DNA from: CAJXVA01 sp963761755
Lineage (GTDB): Bacteria; Myxococcota_A; Polyangia; Nannocystales; Nannocystaceae
DNA length: 64,000 nucleotides
Assembly: GCA_963761755.1 (NCBI GenBank)
Contig: CAVXIC010000012.1
Location: forward strand, 978,380 to 1,042,379
Direction: 5' to 3'
In this document: piece by piece, positions 34,305-42,900 of the stretch
How positions within the stretch are numbered: position 1 is the stretch's first letter
Layout: each line of letters begins with the position of its first letter
The notes under the pieces: model-generated
Seen by the model: the letters and a program-made list of their open reading frames with translations, nothing else
Databases searched by the model: none
Told to the model about the DNA's origin: nothing
Made by a program: the position numbers and the translations under genes

Positions 34305-35951
34305 ATGGCGACCGAACAGGAACCCGTTTTGGGGATTGACCTGGGCACCACGAACTCTGCGTGTGCCGTCGTCAAAGAGGGGCGCGCCTCCGTGGTGCGC
34401 CGCGGGGAGGACCGCATCATCCCCTCGGTCGTCGCGGCGGCATCCGACGGACGCTGGATGGTGGGGACGCGCGCGAAGCGGCGGCGTTCGGTCGACCCCA
34501 AGAACGTGATCTATTCGGCCAAGCGCTTGATCGGCCGGAGGTTCAGCTCGCCCGAGGTCCAGGAGATGCGCCAGCGGGTGCCCTACACGATCCTCGAGGG
34601 CGAGAACGAGGCGATCATGATCGAGGCGGGAGGGCGGGTCGTCAGCGCGGTCGAGGTGGCAGCGCACGTGCTGTCGTACCTGCGGCAGATGGCCGAGGAA
34701 GCCCTGGGCCGTCGGGTCCGGCGCACCGTGATCGCCGTCCCGGCCAACTTCACGGATTCCCAGCGCAGCGCCACCCGCATCGCGGCGCGCATCGCCGGGC
34801 TGGACGTCATCCGGGTGATCAACGAACCGACCGCGGCGGCGCTGGCCTACGGCTACATCGAGGACACCGATCGCGTCATCGCGGTCTACGACTTCGGGGG
34901 CGGCACCTTCGACGTCACCATCCTGCAGATCACCCGCAACGTCTTCGAGGTCCTGGCGACCTCGGGGGAGATGTTCCTCGGCGGCGATGACATCGACGAG
35001 GTGATCCTCGAGCTGATGGCGACCACCTTCGCCAAGGAGCGCGGCATGGCGGTGCAGAACAACCCGGTGGCGATGGAGCGCCTGCGGGCGGTCGCCGAGC
35101 AGGTGAAGATCCAGCTCAGCACCCAGAGCGCGGCCTCGGTGCACGTCGAGGAGGTGATCCCCGGGCAGCGCAGCGACCTCGACTTCACGATCACCGAAGC
35201 CGACCTGCGCCCCTACATCGAGCCGATCATTCGGCGCACCATTCCGGTCTGCCAAGATGCGCTGCGGTGCGCGGGGCTCTCGCCCCGGCAGGTGGACGAG
35301 ATTGTGCTCGTGGGCGGCACGACGCGGCTTCCCCTCGTTCGCGCCATCGTCGAAGAGACGTTCGGCAAGAAGCCGCAGACGGCGATCAACCCGATGAGCG
35401 TGGTGGCGGTGGGCGCCGCGATTCAGGGGGCGGCGCTGATGGGGTCGCTCGTTCCGATGGCCGACGGCGGCGTCTCGACGCCCGCACCTCCGGCCTCGGC
35501 GGTCCTGCTCGACGTCGTGCCGCGCAGCTTGGGCATCCACACGCTCGGCGGCTACGTCGACTTCATCATCGAGCGCAACAGCGGCATCCCGCTCGAGCAG
35601 ACCCGCATGTTCACCACGACCACCGACAACCAGCGCTTCGTGCGGATTCAGGTGTGTCAGGGCGAGGACGAGGTGTTCGAGAACAACCTCAAGCTCGGCG
35701 AGCTGGTGCTCTCGGGGCTGCGGGACGCGCCGCGCGGCGAGGTCACGGTGGCCGTCACGTTCGAGATCAACGCCGACGGCCTGCTCGAAGTGCGGGCGAT
35801 GGATCAGGAGACCGGTCAGCAGCAGGTCGCCTCGATGCGTGTCCTCGGCGGCCTCGACGATCGAGAGATCGAGCGCATGGCCGACCGCATGGCCAGCGCT
35901 GCTCCGGGGCCGTCGTCGCGCGGTGGGACGGTCGTTCCAGGGAGCCGATGA
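34305..35951 (+). CDS. Hsp70-family chaperone without C-terminal lid
   Basis: 548 residues. The ATPase domain (about 1-380) has every Hsp70 hallmark: GIDLGTTNSACAVV, INEPTAAALAYGYIED, VYDFGGGTFDVTIL, IVLVGGTTRLPLVR. The beta-sandwich substrate domain (about 400-510) is present (SLGIHTLGGYVDFIIERNSG, VTVAVTFEINADGLLEVRAM). The helical lid is nearly absent, making it about 90 residues shorter than DnaK. It is not the housekeeping dnaK, having no grpE or dnaJ beside it. The downstream J-domain gene overlaps by 4 bp and is its likely dedicated partner. Lid-less Hsp70s release substrates faster; the client here is unknown. Confidence 0.92.
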   Translation: MATEQEPVLGIDLGTTNSACAVVKEGRASVVRRGEDRIIPSVVAAASDGRWMVGTRAKRRRSVDPKNVIYSAKRLIGRRFSSPEVQEMRQRVPYTILEGENEAIMIEAGGRVVSAVEVAAHVLSYLRQMAEEALGRRVRRTVIAVPANFTDSQRSATRIAARIAGLDVIRVINEPTAAALAYGYIEDTDRVIAVYDFGGGTFDVTILQITRNVFEVLATSGEMFLGGDDIDEVILELMATTFAKERGMAVQNNPVAMERLRAVAEQVKIQLSTQSAASVHVEEVIPGQRSDLDFTITEADLRPYIEPIIRRTIPVCQDALRCAGLSPRQVDEIVLVGGTTRLPLVRAIVEETFGKKPQTAINPMSVVAVGAAIQGAALMGSLVPMADGGVSTPAPPASAVLLDVVPRSLGIHTLGGYVDFIIERNSGIPLEQTRMFTTTTDNQRFVRIQVCQGEDEVFENNLKLGELVLSGLRDAPRGEVTVAVTFEINADGLLEVRAMDQETGQQQVASMRVLGGLDDREIERMADRMASAAPGPSSRGGTVVPGSR

Positions 35952-36487
35952 CGAGCTTCGAAGACCTGCGAGACCACGTCTTGGCGCTGCACGCGGGGCT
36001 GGCCTCCATGACCTACTACGAGTTCCTCGGCGTGCGGCCGAGCAGCGACTACGTGGCCATTCGCGACGCGTACTACGACCGGGCGCAGGAGCTTCACCCC
36101 GACCGGTTCGTGGTGCTGGGCGCGGGATCGCTTCAGCGCAGCGCGTACGCGGTCTACAAGCGCATCTCCGAGGCATTCAGCGTGCTCAGCGATCCCCAGC
36201 TGCGCATCGCCTACGACGAATCGCGGCTGCGTGGGGCCCACCGGCTCGACGACGTGGCGCGGGCGCGCCGGCGGACGCCGCAGGAGCGAGCGCTGTCGAA
36301 CACCTTCGCGCGCATCTACTACCGGGCCGCGGCAGAGAAGCTACGGCAGGGGTTGTTGCGCGCGGCGTGGATTGACGTACAGCTGGGGCTGAGCCTCGAA
36401 GACGCGCCCGTCCTGCGCGACCTCGAGGCCGCAATCCTACAGCAGCCCGGCGGCCGTGCCGCGCTCGAGGAAGAACAATGGCCATGA
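35948..36487 (+). CDS. J-domain co-chaperone paired with the Hsp70
   Basis: 179 residues. An unusual N-terminal 22-residue extension precedes the J-domain (about 23-90: YYEFLGVRPSSDYVAIRDAY, HPDRF, KRISEAFSVLSDPQLR). The C-terminal helical part (about 105-175) has a TPR-like look (AAAEKLRQGLLRAAWIDVQL) and no zinc-finger or Gly/Phe region, so it is a class III J protein. It starts inside the stop of the Hsp70 gene (ATGA) and its end overlaps the hisB start by 10 bp. Confidence 0.88.
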   Translation: MTSFEDLRDHVLALHAGLASMTYYEFLGVRPSSDYVAIRDAYYDRAQELHPDRFVVLGAGSLQRSAYAVYKRISEAFSVLSDPQLRIAYDESRLRGAHRLDDVARARRRTPQERALSNTFARIYYRAAAEKLRQGLLRAAWIDVQLGLSLEDAPVLRDLEAAILQQPGGRAALEEEQWP

Positions 36488-37074
36488 GACGTGCCCGAGT
36501 TTCTCGCACCACCAAGGAGACCGACATCACCGTGGAGCTGGTGCTCCCCGATGACGCACCCGCGGCGCCGTCGATCGCCACGCCGGTCCCCTTCCTCAGC
36601 CACATGCTCGAGGCGCTGGGCAAACACGGCGCGATGTCGCTGGCGGTCCAGGCGACCGGTGACGTGCACATCGATGCGCACCATACCGTCGAAGACGTGG
36701 GGCTCGTGCTCGGATCGGCGCTCGATGAAGCGCTGGGCGACCGGGTCGGAATCCATCGCTTCGGGCACTTCTCGCTGGCGATGGACGAGACGCTGGTCGA
36801 CTGCGCGCTCGACCTGGGCGGCCGCCCGTACCTCGTCTTCGACCTGCCCGTCATCGAGGGCCGATGGCTCGGCACGTTCGACTGCGATCTGGTCAAGGAG
36901 TTCTTCCAGGCGCTCGTCGTGCAGGCCCGCATGAACCTCCACCTGCATCTGCGGGCGGGGGGCAACGTGCACCACGTGGTCGAAGCGAGCTTCAAGGCCT
37001 TTGCTCGGGCGCTGCGGATGGCGTGTGCGGCGGACCTTGCGATGGGCCTTCCGTCGACCAAGGGCATGATCTAG
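36478..37074 (+). CDS. hisB: Imidazoleglycerol-phosphate dehydratase
   Basis: Catalyses the sixth step of histidine synthesis, dehydrating IGP to imidazole acetol phosphate. Length (198) matches the monofunctional enzyme. The two manganese-binding His motifs are present: DAHHTVEDVGL (about 62-72) and NVHHVVEASFKAFARAL (about 162-178). No other his genes are near; instead it overlaps the J-domain gene, so its transcription is linked to the chaperone pair. A second in-frame ATG lies at 36484. Confidence 0.95.
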   Translation: MAMRRARVSRTTKETDITVELVLPDDAPAAPSIATPVPFLSHMLEALGKHGAMSLAVQATGDVHIDAHHTVEDVGLVLGSALDEALGDRVGIHRFGHFSLAMDETLVDCALDLGGRPYLVFDLPVIEGRWLGTFDCDLVKEFFQALVVQARMNLHLHLRAGGNVHHVVEASFKAFARALRMACAADLAMGLPSTKGMI

Positions 37075-37115
37075 CAGCCCGGCTTTGAGGCGTTTCCAAT
37101 CATCGGGTTGCTGGG

Positions 37116-37121
37116 TACTCT
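37116..37121 (+). promoter_or_regulatory. -10-like TACTCT before the carboxylase gene
   Basis: TACTCT 7 bases from the ATG at 37129; TTTCCA lies 17 bases farther upstream. Confidence 0.45.
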
Positions 37122-37128
37122 GCCGCCG

Positions 37129-38742
37129 ATGTCCTCGGATTCGACCCGCCGATCCGCCCAGCGCCTGAAGCTTCATGAGACCTTGGCGTCGCTCAGCGCC
37201 TACCCCGACCGAAGGGGCGATCTCGAGGAGGACGTGGCGAAGGCCCGCGCCGTCGCCGGCAAAGCGGTCGAACGCATTCGTGCGTCGGGACGCCAGCTGG
37301 CGATGGAGCGGATCGAGCAGCTCCTGGATTCAGGCTCGTTCGTCGAGCTCGATCCGTTCGTCACCCACACCGTCTCGGAGTTCGGGATGGACGAGAAGAA
37401 GGCCTACGGTGACGGCGTGGTCACGGGGTACGGCACCGTCGAGGGGCGGACCGTGTTCGTGTTCGCTCAGCAAGCGCAGGTGTTCGGGGGGAGCTTGGGC
37501 ATGGCCCACGCCAAGAAGATCTGCAAGGTCATGGACATGGCCACCGACGTCGGGGCGCCGGTGGTCGGCCTCAACGACAGCGGCGGCGCTCGCATCCAAG
37601 AGGGCGTGGAGTCCTTGGCCGGCTACGCCGAGATCTTCAAGCGCAACGTCCTGGCCTCGGGCGTGGTTCCGCAGCTCTCGGTCATTCTCGGTCCGTGCGC
37701 TGGAGGAGCGGTGTACTCGCCCGCGCTGACCGACTTGGTGCTGATGGTCGAGGAGACCAGCTACATGTTCATCACCGGGCCGGAGGTCATCAAGACCGTG
37801 ACGCACGAAGAGGTCACCAAGGATGAACTCGGTGGCGCCGCCACGCACAACGAGAAGAGCGGCGTGGCGCACTTTCGTTGTGCGTCCGAGGCGGGGGCGC
37901 TGGCGATGGTGCGGCAGCTGCTGTCGTTCTTGCCCTCGAACAACATGGAGGAGGCTCCTCGCCTGGACACCGGTGATGCGCCGCACCGAACCTGCGCGGC
38001 GCTGGTCGACCTGGTGCCCGAGGAGCCTTCGAAGCCCTACGACATCCGCACGGTCATCAAAGAGGTGGGCGACGGCGGCGCGTTCCTCGAAGTGCAGGAA
38101 CACTTCGCCAAGAACATGGTCGTTGGATTCATGCGCCTCGATGGCAAGTCGGTCGGCGTCGTCGCCAACCAGCCGCTGGTGCTCGCCGGCTGCCTCGACA
38201 TCGATGCTTCGGTGAAGGCCGCGCGGTTCGTCCGCATGTGTGACGCGTTCAACGTGCCGATCTTGACGCTGGTCGACGTGCCCGGCTTCTTGCCTGGCAC
38301 CGACCAGGAGTTCGGCGGCATCATTCGTCACGGCGCGAAGCTGTTGTACGCGTTCACCGAGGCGACGGTGCCGAAGGTGACGCTGGTGACCCGCAAAGCC
38401 TACGGCGGCGCGTACGACGTGATGTCCAGCAAGCACATTCGCGGCGACATCAACCTCGCCTACCCGACGGCCGAGATCGCCGTGATGGGGGCTGAAGGCG
38501 CGGTCAACATCATCTTCCGGCGCGAGCTGGCCGCCGCCGAGGACCCCGAAGCCAAGCGAAGAGAGCTGGCCGCCGACTACCGGGAGCTGTTTGCCAATCC
38601 GTTCAAGGCAGCCGAGCTGGGCTTCATCGACCGGGTGATTCGTCCCGAGGATACCCGGGCCGAAGTTGTTCGAAGCTTTGCGATGCTGGCCAACAAGCGC
38701 CAGGAGAACCCCCGCAAGAAGCACGGCAACATCCCTCTGTAA
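37129..38742 (+). CDS. Acyl-CoA carboxylase beta (carboxyltransferase) subunit
   Basis: 537 residues, the full length of propionyl-/acetyl-CoA carboxylase beta subunits. It transfers CO2 from biotin to an acyl-CoA. Both crotonase-fold halves are present: GARIQEGVESLAGYAEIF and LGPCAGGAVYSPALTDL in the N half; LVDVPGFLPGTDQEFGGIIR and TRKAYGGAYDVMSSKHI in the C half, with the usual C-terminal KKHGNIPL. It is most like PccB, giving methylmalonyl-CoA from propionyl-CoA. No biotin-carrying alpha subunit is next to it. The upstream in-frame TTG at 37108 is not favoured because of the promoter position. Confidence 0.93.
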   Translation: MSSDSTRRSAQRLKLHETLASLSAYPDRRGDLEEDVAKARAVAGKAVERIRASGRQLAMERIEQLLDSGSFVELDPFVTHTVSEFGMDEKKAYGDGVVTGYGTVEGRTVFVFAQQAQVFGGSLGMAHAKKICKVMDMATDVGAPVVGLNDSGGARIQEGVESLAGYAEIFKRNVLASGVVPQLSVILGPCAGGAVYSPALTDLVLMVEETSYMFITGPEVIKTVTHEEVTKDELGGAATHNEKSGVAHFRCASEAGALAMVRQLLSFLPSNNMEEAPRLDTGDAPHRTCAALVDLVPEEPSKPYDIRTVIKEVGDGGAFLEVQEHFAKNMVVGFMRLDGKSVGVVANQPLVLAGCLDIDASVKAARFVRMCDAFNVPILTLVDVPGFLPGTDQEFGGIIRHGAKLLYAFTEATVPKVTLVTRKAYGGAYDVMSSKHIRGDINLAYPTAEIAVMGAEGAVNIIFRRELAAAEDPEAKRRELAADYRELFANPFKAAELGFIDRVIRPEDTRAEVVRSFAMLANKRQENPRKKHGNIPL

Positions 38743-38809
38743 CCGCGCGCGTGGGTTGCACCAACCAGGGGCCGGTCGAGCGCTGGCGTCGGCTCTCGAA
38801 CGTGGCACC

Positions 38810-39223
38810 ATGATGGGGATGCGCCGACTTCTGTGTATGGCCCTCCTGGGGCTGGGTGCGTGCGCCACGTCGGGGGCGTCGGCGCGCTCGCTGCACTACG
38901 TCGAGGGCGAACTGACGTACTCGAACCCCCCCTCGGCGCTCGCCTACGAGTCCTACCTACGCTCGCGGATTGCGCTCTCGGCCGAGCCCCCGCAGCTGGA
39001 GCAGGCGGCGGCCGAGATCGAGGTCGCGCTGCACTTCGATCGTCGCGCGCCCCACCTGTGGTCCACGCGGGCCGAGATCGCGGCGCTGGCGGGCGACGAC
39101 GAGCTCGCGGTGTCGTCCGCACAACGAGCCCTGGCGCTGCGCCCTGGCTACGCTCCAGCGCAGGCCGTGCTCGCGCGCGTGCACGGCGGTCCGCAAGCGG
39201 CTCGCGTCCAGCCCGAACCGTAG
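38810..39223 (+). CDS. Small TPR lipoprotein
   Basis: 137 residues. Leader ends LLGLGAC (Cys18). The mature part contains about two TPR-like helix pairs (YESYLRSRIALSAEPPQLEQ, LWSTRAEIAALAGDDELAVS, ALALRPGYAPAQAVLARVHG). Function unknown; single-domain TPR lipoproteins often act as assembly factors or pilotins. Its stop is directly followed by the end of the convergent gene at 39224. Confidence 0.75.
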   Translation: MMGMRRLLCMALLGLGACATSGASARSLHYVEGELTYSNPPSALAYESYLRSRIALSAEPPQLEQAAAEIEVALHFDRRAPHLWSTRAEIAALAGDDELAVSSAQRALALRPGYAPAQAVLARVHGGPQAARVQPEP

Positions 39224-40012
39224 CTACTCCCAGCCGGGCGTACGCATCCCAAAGGCGCCGCCGCCCCTGCTGCCGATGCCTTCGTAGAGCGCTTCAGCGA
39301 AGGGGGTCGCGCGGCCAGGACTGCACTGCGTCGGGCCGCACATGTACGCCGTGCCCTCGATGCCCGGTGAGAGGTTGATGTACTGAATCTCCTCGAACGC
39401 CTGCACGCGGACCCCGAGCAGCTGCGCGATCGCTCGGGCCAAGTCGCGCCCCTCGCCGTTGCCCGCGACCGCGCAACCGCCCAGGGTGAGGACCGAGTCC
39501 GCGTCGATGAATGGGGAGAGTCTTCGCAGAGCACTCGCGATGCGGCCGCTCCTCACGCTGTGAACATCGAAGATGTCGGTCCCGAAGGTCATGCTCCCGG
39601 GTGTGCCGTGGTCGATAAAGGCAATCTCGTCGATCTTGGCCCGCTTGTTCGACAGAATGGTCACGGCGTTGTGCACCGCGGTGGCGATGTCCACCGATGA
39701 GCCCAGCCACGTGTTGTCGCTGATCGCCGGAACGATGACCCAACCCTCGCGGATTTCCTTGATGATCTCGTTGGGGTTCTTCCGGGCGAGTAACTCTTGG
39801 TGCTGAAGATTGTGGAGCGGGACCAGGGGCGAGCGCACCCACTGGGCTCTCGTCATCTTGAACTCTCGCTCCCCCCGGGCTGCGTACCCACCCAGGTTGT
39901 TCACCGCGACCGCATACGCGAGGGCAATCTCATGGTCCATCCGGGGGCCGGTGAGCTTCGGCCCTGGATCGGGTCCGCCGTAGAACGCGAGGTAGGCACG
40001 GTCGTCGGTCAT
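39224..40012 (-). CDS. DUF4347-like protein of unknown function
   Basis: 262 residues, no signal peptide. A Rossmann-like core is visible: IDEIAFIDHGTPGSMTFG (strand plus DHG), followed by a second conserved block VLTLGGCAVAGNGEGRDLAR with GGC, then VRVQAFEEIQYINLSPGI. The DHGxPG...GC arrangement is that of DUF4347 and of caspase-like C80 domains, where His and Cys act as a dyad; catalytic activity here is inference. DUF4347 usually occurs at the N-terminus of giant adhesins, so a stand-alone form is unusual. The C-terminus is Gly-rich (GIGSRGGGAFGMRTPG). ATG 40012 is preferred over an upstream TTG. Confidence 0.7.
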   Translation of the reverse strand: MTDDRAYLAFYGGPDPGPKLTGPRMDHEIALAYAVAVNNLGGYAARGEREFKMTRAQWVRSPLVPLHNLQHQELLARKNPNEIIKEIREGWVIVPAISDNTWLGSSVDIATAVHNAVTILSNKRAKIDEIAFIDHGTPGSMTFGTDIFDVHSVRSGRIASALRRLSPFIDADSVLTLGGCAVAGNGEGRDLARAIAQLLGVRVQAFEEIQYINLSPGIEGTAYMCGPTQCSPGRATPFAEALYEGIGSRGGGAFGMRTPGWE

Positions 40013-40128
40013 CGGGCGACGGGAGTGCAAACATCATGCGAGCAAGAACCCGCCGAGATTCGGGCCTCGAGGTCAGCGAGGGCTGCCCGAGTTGGGCAGC
40101 CGTTCCCGTGACGGGCAGCGCAGCAGCC

Positions 40129-40590
40129 CTACAAGTACGTGCTCAGGTAGAGCACCAGGCAATACCAGGGCATGCCGGCGAGCAGCAGGGCACGTCGGGC
40201 CCGCGACAGGCTGCCGCGATCGCCACCCTTGATCACCGCGGCGACGGCAACGCACCACGAGAAGGCGGCCGACACGATGGCGAGCGCGAAGGCCTTGAGC
40301 ACGTAGGGCGCGAAGATCGGCAGCATGGCACCGAGTCCGGCGATGAGGGTGAGGCCCACCGGGACGGCCGCGCTGCCCAGCGCGATGCGGGCCAGCCAGT
40401 TGGGCCCGGTGGGGGTCGCCAACGATGGTTGGCGCAGGAAGGACAGCACCCAGGCCAGCAGGAAGGTGAAGGCGCCGATCAGGGCCAGCGCGATGCCGCC
40501 CAAGGCCAAGATCTCCTGGATTCGCTCCAGCAACTCGCGGAGACGACCCAGGTCAGGAAGCCCGATGAGGACGAACTGCGCCGGCGCCAT
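40129..40590 (-). CDS. Small integral membrane protein
   Basis: 153 residues with four predicted membrane helices (about 28-52 GGIALALIGAFTFLLAWVLS, 66-88, 92-120 and 132-151) and a short amphipathic N-terminus. No conserved family noticed. The start ATG 40590 is set by TACACT six bases upstream; it is divergent from the HAD gene with about 75 bp between. Confidence 0.75.
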   Translation of the reverse strand: MAPAQFVLIGLPDLGRLRELLERIQEILALGGIALALIGAFTFLLAWVLSFLRQPSLATPTGPNWLARIALGSAAVPVGLTLIAGLGAMLPIFAPYVLKAFALAIVSAAFSWCVAVAAVIKGGDRGSLSRARRALLLAGMPWYCLVLYLSTYL

Positions 40591-40596
40591 CGAGGG

Positions 40597-40602
40597 AGTG
40601 TA
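40597..40602 (-). promoter_or_regulatory. -10-like TACACT before the 40590 start
   Basis: TACACT on the minus strand, 6 bases from the ATG. Confidence 0.42.
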
Positions 40603-40652
40603 GCACCGCGGCGGCGCCCGACATCCCGGGGCGGCGCGAAGGCCGGATCGAC

Positions 40653-40658
40653 TACCCT
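40653..40658 (+). promoter_or_regulatory. -10-like TACCCT before the HAD gene
   Basis: TACCCT 7 bases from the ATG at 40666; forms a back-to-back pair with the TACACT at 40597. Confidence 0.42.
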
Positions 40659-40665
40659 GCGGCGC

Positions 40666-41253
40666 ATGCAGCCTCTCGCGCTCGTGTTCGACTTCGACGG
40701 CACCTTGGTCGACAGCATGCCGATGCACTTTCGGTGCTGGCAGGAGGCGCTCGCGCCGACCGGGCTGCGGTTCGATCACGCGACCTTCATGCGGTGGGGA
40801 GGTGTCACCACCGGCGAGATCGTGCAGCGGCTCAGCGCGGCGCAGGGGATGGCCGTCGACGCCCAGGGCATCGTCGACCGGAAGGAGGCGCTGGTCCAGG
40901 CCCGCGCGCACGAGGCGGTGCCGATCGAACCGGTCCTGGCCATCGCGCGGGCCCACCGTGGCGTGATGCCGATGGCGATCGCGACCGGAGGTCCGCGGGC
41001 GGTCGTCGAACCTCGCCTAGAGCGCCTCGGGATCCGCACCTGGTTCCAGGCCGTGGTGACGGCCGACGACGTCACCCGGGGCAAGCCCGACCCCGAGCCG
41101 TTCACGAGGGCGGCGGCCCTGCTGGGCGTCGAGGCGAGCCGATGCCGCGCCTACGAGGACGCTGCCGCCGGCATCGCCTCGGCCCGCGCCGCAGGCATGG
41201 AGGTCATCGACGTCTCGACCCTCATCGGCCAAGACGACGAACCGCAGCCCTGA
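40666..41253 (+). CDS. HAD-family hydrolase, beta-phosphoglucomutase-like
   Basis: 195 residues. Motif I FDFDGTLVDS (nucleophile Asp), a helical cap (about 18-85), motif II IATGG, motif III Lys in GKPDPEPF and motif IV YEDAAAGIASARAAGM are all present in order. The cap type and spacing match the HAD-IA group that includes beta-phosphoglucomutase and sugar-phosphate phosphatases. A phosphatase acting on a small sugar phosphate is likely, but the substrate is not readable. Its 3' end overlaps the convergent AraC gene by 32 bp. Confidence 0.9.
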   Translation: MQPLALVFDFDGTLVDSMPMHFRCWQEALAPTGLRFDHATFMRWGGVTTGEIVQRLSAAQGMAVDAQGIVDRKEALVQARAHEAVPIEPVLAIARAHRGVMPMAIATGGPRAVVEPRLERLGIRTWFQAVVTADDVTRGKPDPEPFTRAAALLGVEASRCRAYEDAAAGIASARAAGMEVIDVSTLIGQDDEPQP

Positions 41254-42139
41254 ACCCCGAGCGGCTGCGAAAACCCGCTGCGCTCGCCGCGTCCTCGATG
41301 GCGGTCATGCCGTTGGCGAGCAAACCTTGGCATCGACGCACGCGGCGAAGCTGTAGGTACTCCCCCACCGGCACGCCGATGCTGGCGTGAAACTCGTCCT
41401 TGAACGCCGAGCGGGGGATCCCCGCGAGCTCGGCCAGCTCGCCGATCGTCCACTGGTAGGCGGGGTCGCCTTCGATCGCCTTGAGGGCTGTGCGCACGCC
41501 CAGCGAGGCGAACATCCCGAACAGGCCGAAGCGGTCGTCATCCGCCCCCGCGACGCGCACCAGGACCTTGCCGAGGATCGCCTCGGCCAGCCGGGCGGCC
41601 ACGTAGCGGTCACCGATACCCGGCATCAACACCAGCTTGGATGCGAGCAGCACGATCTCGACGAGGTCCGCCTCGGGGCGGTCGACCACCGCGTGTCCGC
41701 GCAGGCCCGTCGCGCCTTCTTCTTCGGCCGCGGGCACCGTGAAGGGCATGGTGAGGAGCCGGGCTTCGACCTGTCCCGTGGTGGCATAGTTGTTGACCGT
41801 GCCGTCGGGAAGGGACTCGTCGTGCTCGACCAGGTGTGCGTCGTCGATCGGAAGGCGGGATGCGATCGTGTGCGGCACGTCCCGCGGGAGCAGGAGCATG
41901 CCGCCTTCGGGGATGCGAACGGGCTGGTCGCCGAGCCCCTCGACCAGCGCCGTACCCTGGACCATGCAGTGCACGACCGCGTGACTCGAGCCGGGATAGC
42001 GGACGCCCCACGGGCCACAGAAGGACCACTGTTCGACGTACGCGCAGCGAGCACCCGAAGCCTTCGCGACATCGCTGAGCGGATCGGAGGGCGCATGCGT
42101 GGGAGCAACGCGATGGGACGACGCGCGAAAGAAGGGCAT
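41222..42139 (-). CDS. AraC-family transcriptional regulator
   Basis: 305 residues. The N-terminal cupin-type sensor (about 25-190) has WGVRYPGSSHAVVHCMVQGT and LLLPRDVPHTIASRL, as in the cupin_6 AraC group. Two helix-turn-helix motifs fill the C-terminus (about 215-305: WTIGELAELAGIPRSAFKDE, AIEDAASAAGFRSRSGFRAA). No adjacent divergent target gene stands out; the nearest are a HAD phosphatase (convergent) and a GFA enzyme gene upstream on the same strand. Confidence 0.92.
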   Translation of the reverse strand: MPFFRASSHRVAPTHAPSDPLSDVAKASGARCAYVEQWSFCGPWGVRYPGSSHAVVHCMVQGTALVEGLGDQPVRIPEGGMLLLPRDVPHTIASRLPIDDAHLVEHDESLPDGTVNNYATTGQVEARLLTMPFTVPAAEEEGATGLRGHAVVDRPEADLVEIVLLASKLVLMPGIGDRYVAARLAEAILGKVLVRVAGADDDRFGLFGMFASLGVRTALKAIEGDPAYQWTIGELAELAGIPRSAFKDEFHASIGVPVGEYLQLRRVRRCQGLLANGMTAIEDAASAAGFRSRSGFRAAVRRLGR

Positions 42140-42146
42140 GTGCGAG

Positions 42147-42152
42147 AGCGTA
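42147..42152 (-). promoter_or_regulatory. -10-like TACGCT before the AraC-type gene
   Basis: TACGCT 7 bases from the ATG at 42139. Confidence 0.42.
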
Positions 42153-42263
42153 CCGGGCGCGGGCGCGGTTCATGCCCTCGACGAGTGGACGCGCGCGCAA
42201 CCCGAGTCCGCGTGCCGTCGGTGGTAGGGGAGACCACATCGACGCACATGCGTCTCGAGGGCG

Positions 42264-42680
42264 CTACGACGAGGCCAGTTCGGCACCGTCGGAGCGCTCG
42301 ACGAAGTGACGCGCGTCCGGCCCGTCGTGGTCCCAGTCGCCGCGTGACCCGCAGAAGATGCGCGCCTCGATCGATGCGCCCAGGGGGTCGTCGAGCGTGC
42401 CGGCGGTCAGGTAGATGTTGCGCTCGTCCTCCTCGGCGGGCAGGGGCGTGCCGCACGTCTTGCAGCGCGTGATCGTGTAGCTCGGCCGGAGCGCATAGGT
42501 GACCCGGTGATCCTCGCCCGACAGCCACGTGAACCGCTCGCGGGGCACGATGATGATCGCGTTGCCCGAACCCCCGCTGGCCTTGCGGCAGTTCGAGCAG
42601 TGACACATCCAGACCCCGCCGACCTCGCCCTCGATAGCGTAGGTGAGCGCACCGCAAAGACAGCTGCCGCGACGTTGCAT
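42264..42680 (-). CDS. GFA/CENP-V-family zinc protein
   Basis: 138 residues of the glutathione-dependent formaldehyde-activating enzyme fold. The zinc ligands are visible in order: GSCLCGALTY, WMCHCSNCRKASGG and CKTCGTPL. Most bacterial members have unknown substrates and formaldehyde activity should not be assumed. The start ATG 42680 has TACCCT nine bases upstream, just past the tRNA-Arg terminator; an in-frame upstream extension would overlap that terminator. Confidence 0.9.
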   Translation of the reverse strand: MQRRGSCLCGALTYAIEGEVGGVWMCHCSNCRKASGGSGNAIIIVPRERFTWLSGEDHRVTYALRPSYTITRCKTCGTPLPAEEDERNIYLTAGTLDDPLGASIEARIFCGSRGDWDHDGPDARHFVERSDGAELASS

Positions 42681-42689
42681 CCGGGGCGC

Positions 42690-42695
42690 AGGGTA
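42690..42695 (-). promoter_or_regulatory. -10-like TACCCT before the GFA gene
   Basis: TACCCT 9 bases from the ATG at 42680, immediately after the T-rich tail of the tRNA terminator. Confidence 0.42.
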
Positions 42696-42734
42696 ACAAA
42701 GACGAAGGCCCCACAGCTGCTGCTGCGGGGCCTT
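42696..42734 (-). terminator. Terminator of tRNA-Arg
   Basis: On the minus strand AAGGCCCC and GGGGCCTT form an 8-bp stem around a GC-rich loop, followed by CGTCTTTGTT. It separates the tRNA from the GFA gene. Confidence 0.7.
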
Positions 42735-42765
42735 CCCATCGCGTCCCCTTGGATCGCATCGTGGG

Positions 42766-42839
42766 TACACACGGCAAGATTCGAACTTGCGACTTTCGGC
42801 TTCGGAAGCCGACGCTCTATCCAGCTGAGCTACGCGTGC
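42766..42839 (-). tRNA. tRNA-Arg (anticodon CCG)
   Basis: 74-nt cloverleaf without encoded CCA: acceptor GCACGCG with CGTGTGT (two G-U pairs), D-arm GCTCAGCTGGATAGAGC, anticodon stem TCGGC/GCCGA around TTCCGAA (anticodon CCG, arginine CGG codons) and T-arm GCAAGTTCGAATCTTGC. CGG is a favoured codon in this GC-rich genome. Confidence 0.94.
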
Positions 42840-42900
42840 GCGGGGCCAGAGATGTAGCGGAGCCGACGGCCGGGTGCAAGCCGCCGGCGTCGCTTCGGGG

